Part shown: in pieces, positions 6,201-6,259 of the stretch | Layout of the letters: every line of letters begins with the position of its first letter | How positions within the stretch are numbered: the first letter of the stretch is position 1 | Source of the DNA: Desulfovibrionaceae bacterium | GTDB taxonomy: Bacteria; Desulfobacterota; Desulfovibrionia; Desulfovibrionales; Desulfovibrionaceae | Length of the DNA: 6,259 nt | NCBI GenBank assembly: GCA_900770205.1 | Contig: CAAGJV010000117.1 | Coordinates: forward strand, 1-6,259 | Direction of reading: 5' to 3' | The notes under the pieces: generated by a model | Databases searched by the model: none | Seen by the model: only the letters and a program-made list of their open reading frames with translations | What the model was told of the DNA's origin: nothing | Made by a program: the position numbers and the translations under genes

Positions 6201-6222
6201 AACCGCGGAGTACCGCGGTTTT
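6201..6222. terminator. Bidirectional hairpin terminator after the MBL-fold gene
   Basis: AACCGCGG (6201-6208) and CCGCGGTT (6213-6220) form a perfect eight-pair stem with a four-base loop, starting three bases after the stop codon. On the plus strand it ends in TTTT, a short tail. On the minus strand it is followed by a longer U-run, because seven A residues (6196-6202) precede the stem. It can therefore serve as terminator for the MBL gene and for a convergent gene arriving from the right. Positions 6223-6259 hold nothing else that I can assign. Confidence 0.85.
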
Positions 6223-6259
6223 CCATGGCGTATCTCTTCTCCTCAGCAGCAGAAGAAAT

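Noticed and set aside
6201..6222. Resemblance of GGAGTACCGCGG to the T-box antiterminator motif
   Set aside because: The sequence is fully explained by a short perfect terminator stem right after a stop codon. There is no specifier stem-loop upstream, and no aminoacyl-tRNA synthetase or amino-acid gene follows in the visible sequence.
1..6259. CRISPR arrays, tRNA or rRNA genes, insertion sequences, attachment sites
   Set aside because: I saw no regularly spaced repeats, transposase-like proteins, terminal inverted repeats or tRNA cloverleaf. The window is filled by core genes.

Overview
The window is a compact piece of a Gram-negative bacterial chromosome with moderate GC content. It holds a four-gene minus-strand cluster flanked by one partial and one complete gene. 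The likely source is a sulfate-reducing or related member of the Desulfovibrionales. That rests on the protein style of IleS, the order ileS-lspA-small membrane protein-TPR lipoprotein, and the DEAD-box N-terminus. It is a judgement from memory of related genomes, not a search result.

Layout from left to right. Positions 1-238 (minus) hold the first 79 codons of a DEAD-box RNA helicase that runs off the left edge. It has its own good sigma70-type promoter (293-321), and a 7+7 palindrome (311-325) overlaps the -35 box. A strong hairpin at 338-370 lies just past the end of the next transcript. Positions 396-1253 (minus) encode a YbgF/CpoB-like TPR lipoprotein. Positions 1254-1372 are a spacer with several inverted repeats. 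Positions 1373-1816 (minus) encode a small membrane protein resembling the PLDc_N family. Positions 1819-2319 (minus) are lspA (signal peptidase II), and 2316-5174 (minus) are ileS (isoleucyl-tRNA synthetase). Positions 5175-5387 are a divergent intergenic region. Positions 5388-6197 (plus) encode an RNase Z-like metallo-beta-lactamase-fold hydrolase, followed by a hairpin terminator at 6201-6222 that looks bidirectional.

How the genes fit together. Transcription of the main cluster runs ileS -> lspA -> PLDc_N-like -> ybgF-like. ileS and lspA overlap by four bases (GTGA), and lspA and the next gene are two bases apart, so translation is probably coupled. The arrangement places signal peptidase II upstream of a lipoprotein that must be one of its substrates. 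The ileS-lspA pair is a recurrent bacterial arrangement.

Most of the window is ordinary core genome and I see no sign of a new defence, mobile or biosynthetic system. The points worth a second look are the helicase promoter palindrome, the MBL enzyme that lacks room for the RNase Z tRNA-binding arm, the structured spacer before the lipoprotein gene with an alternative reading frame entering it, and a possible convergent gene just beyond the right edge.
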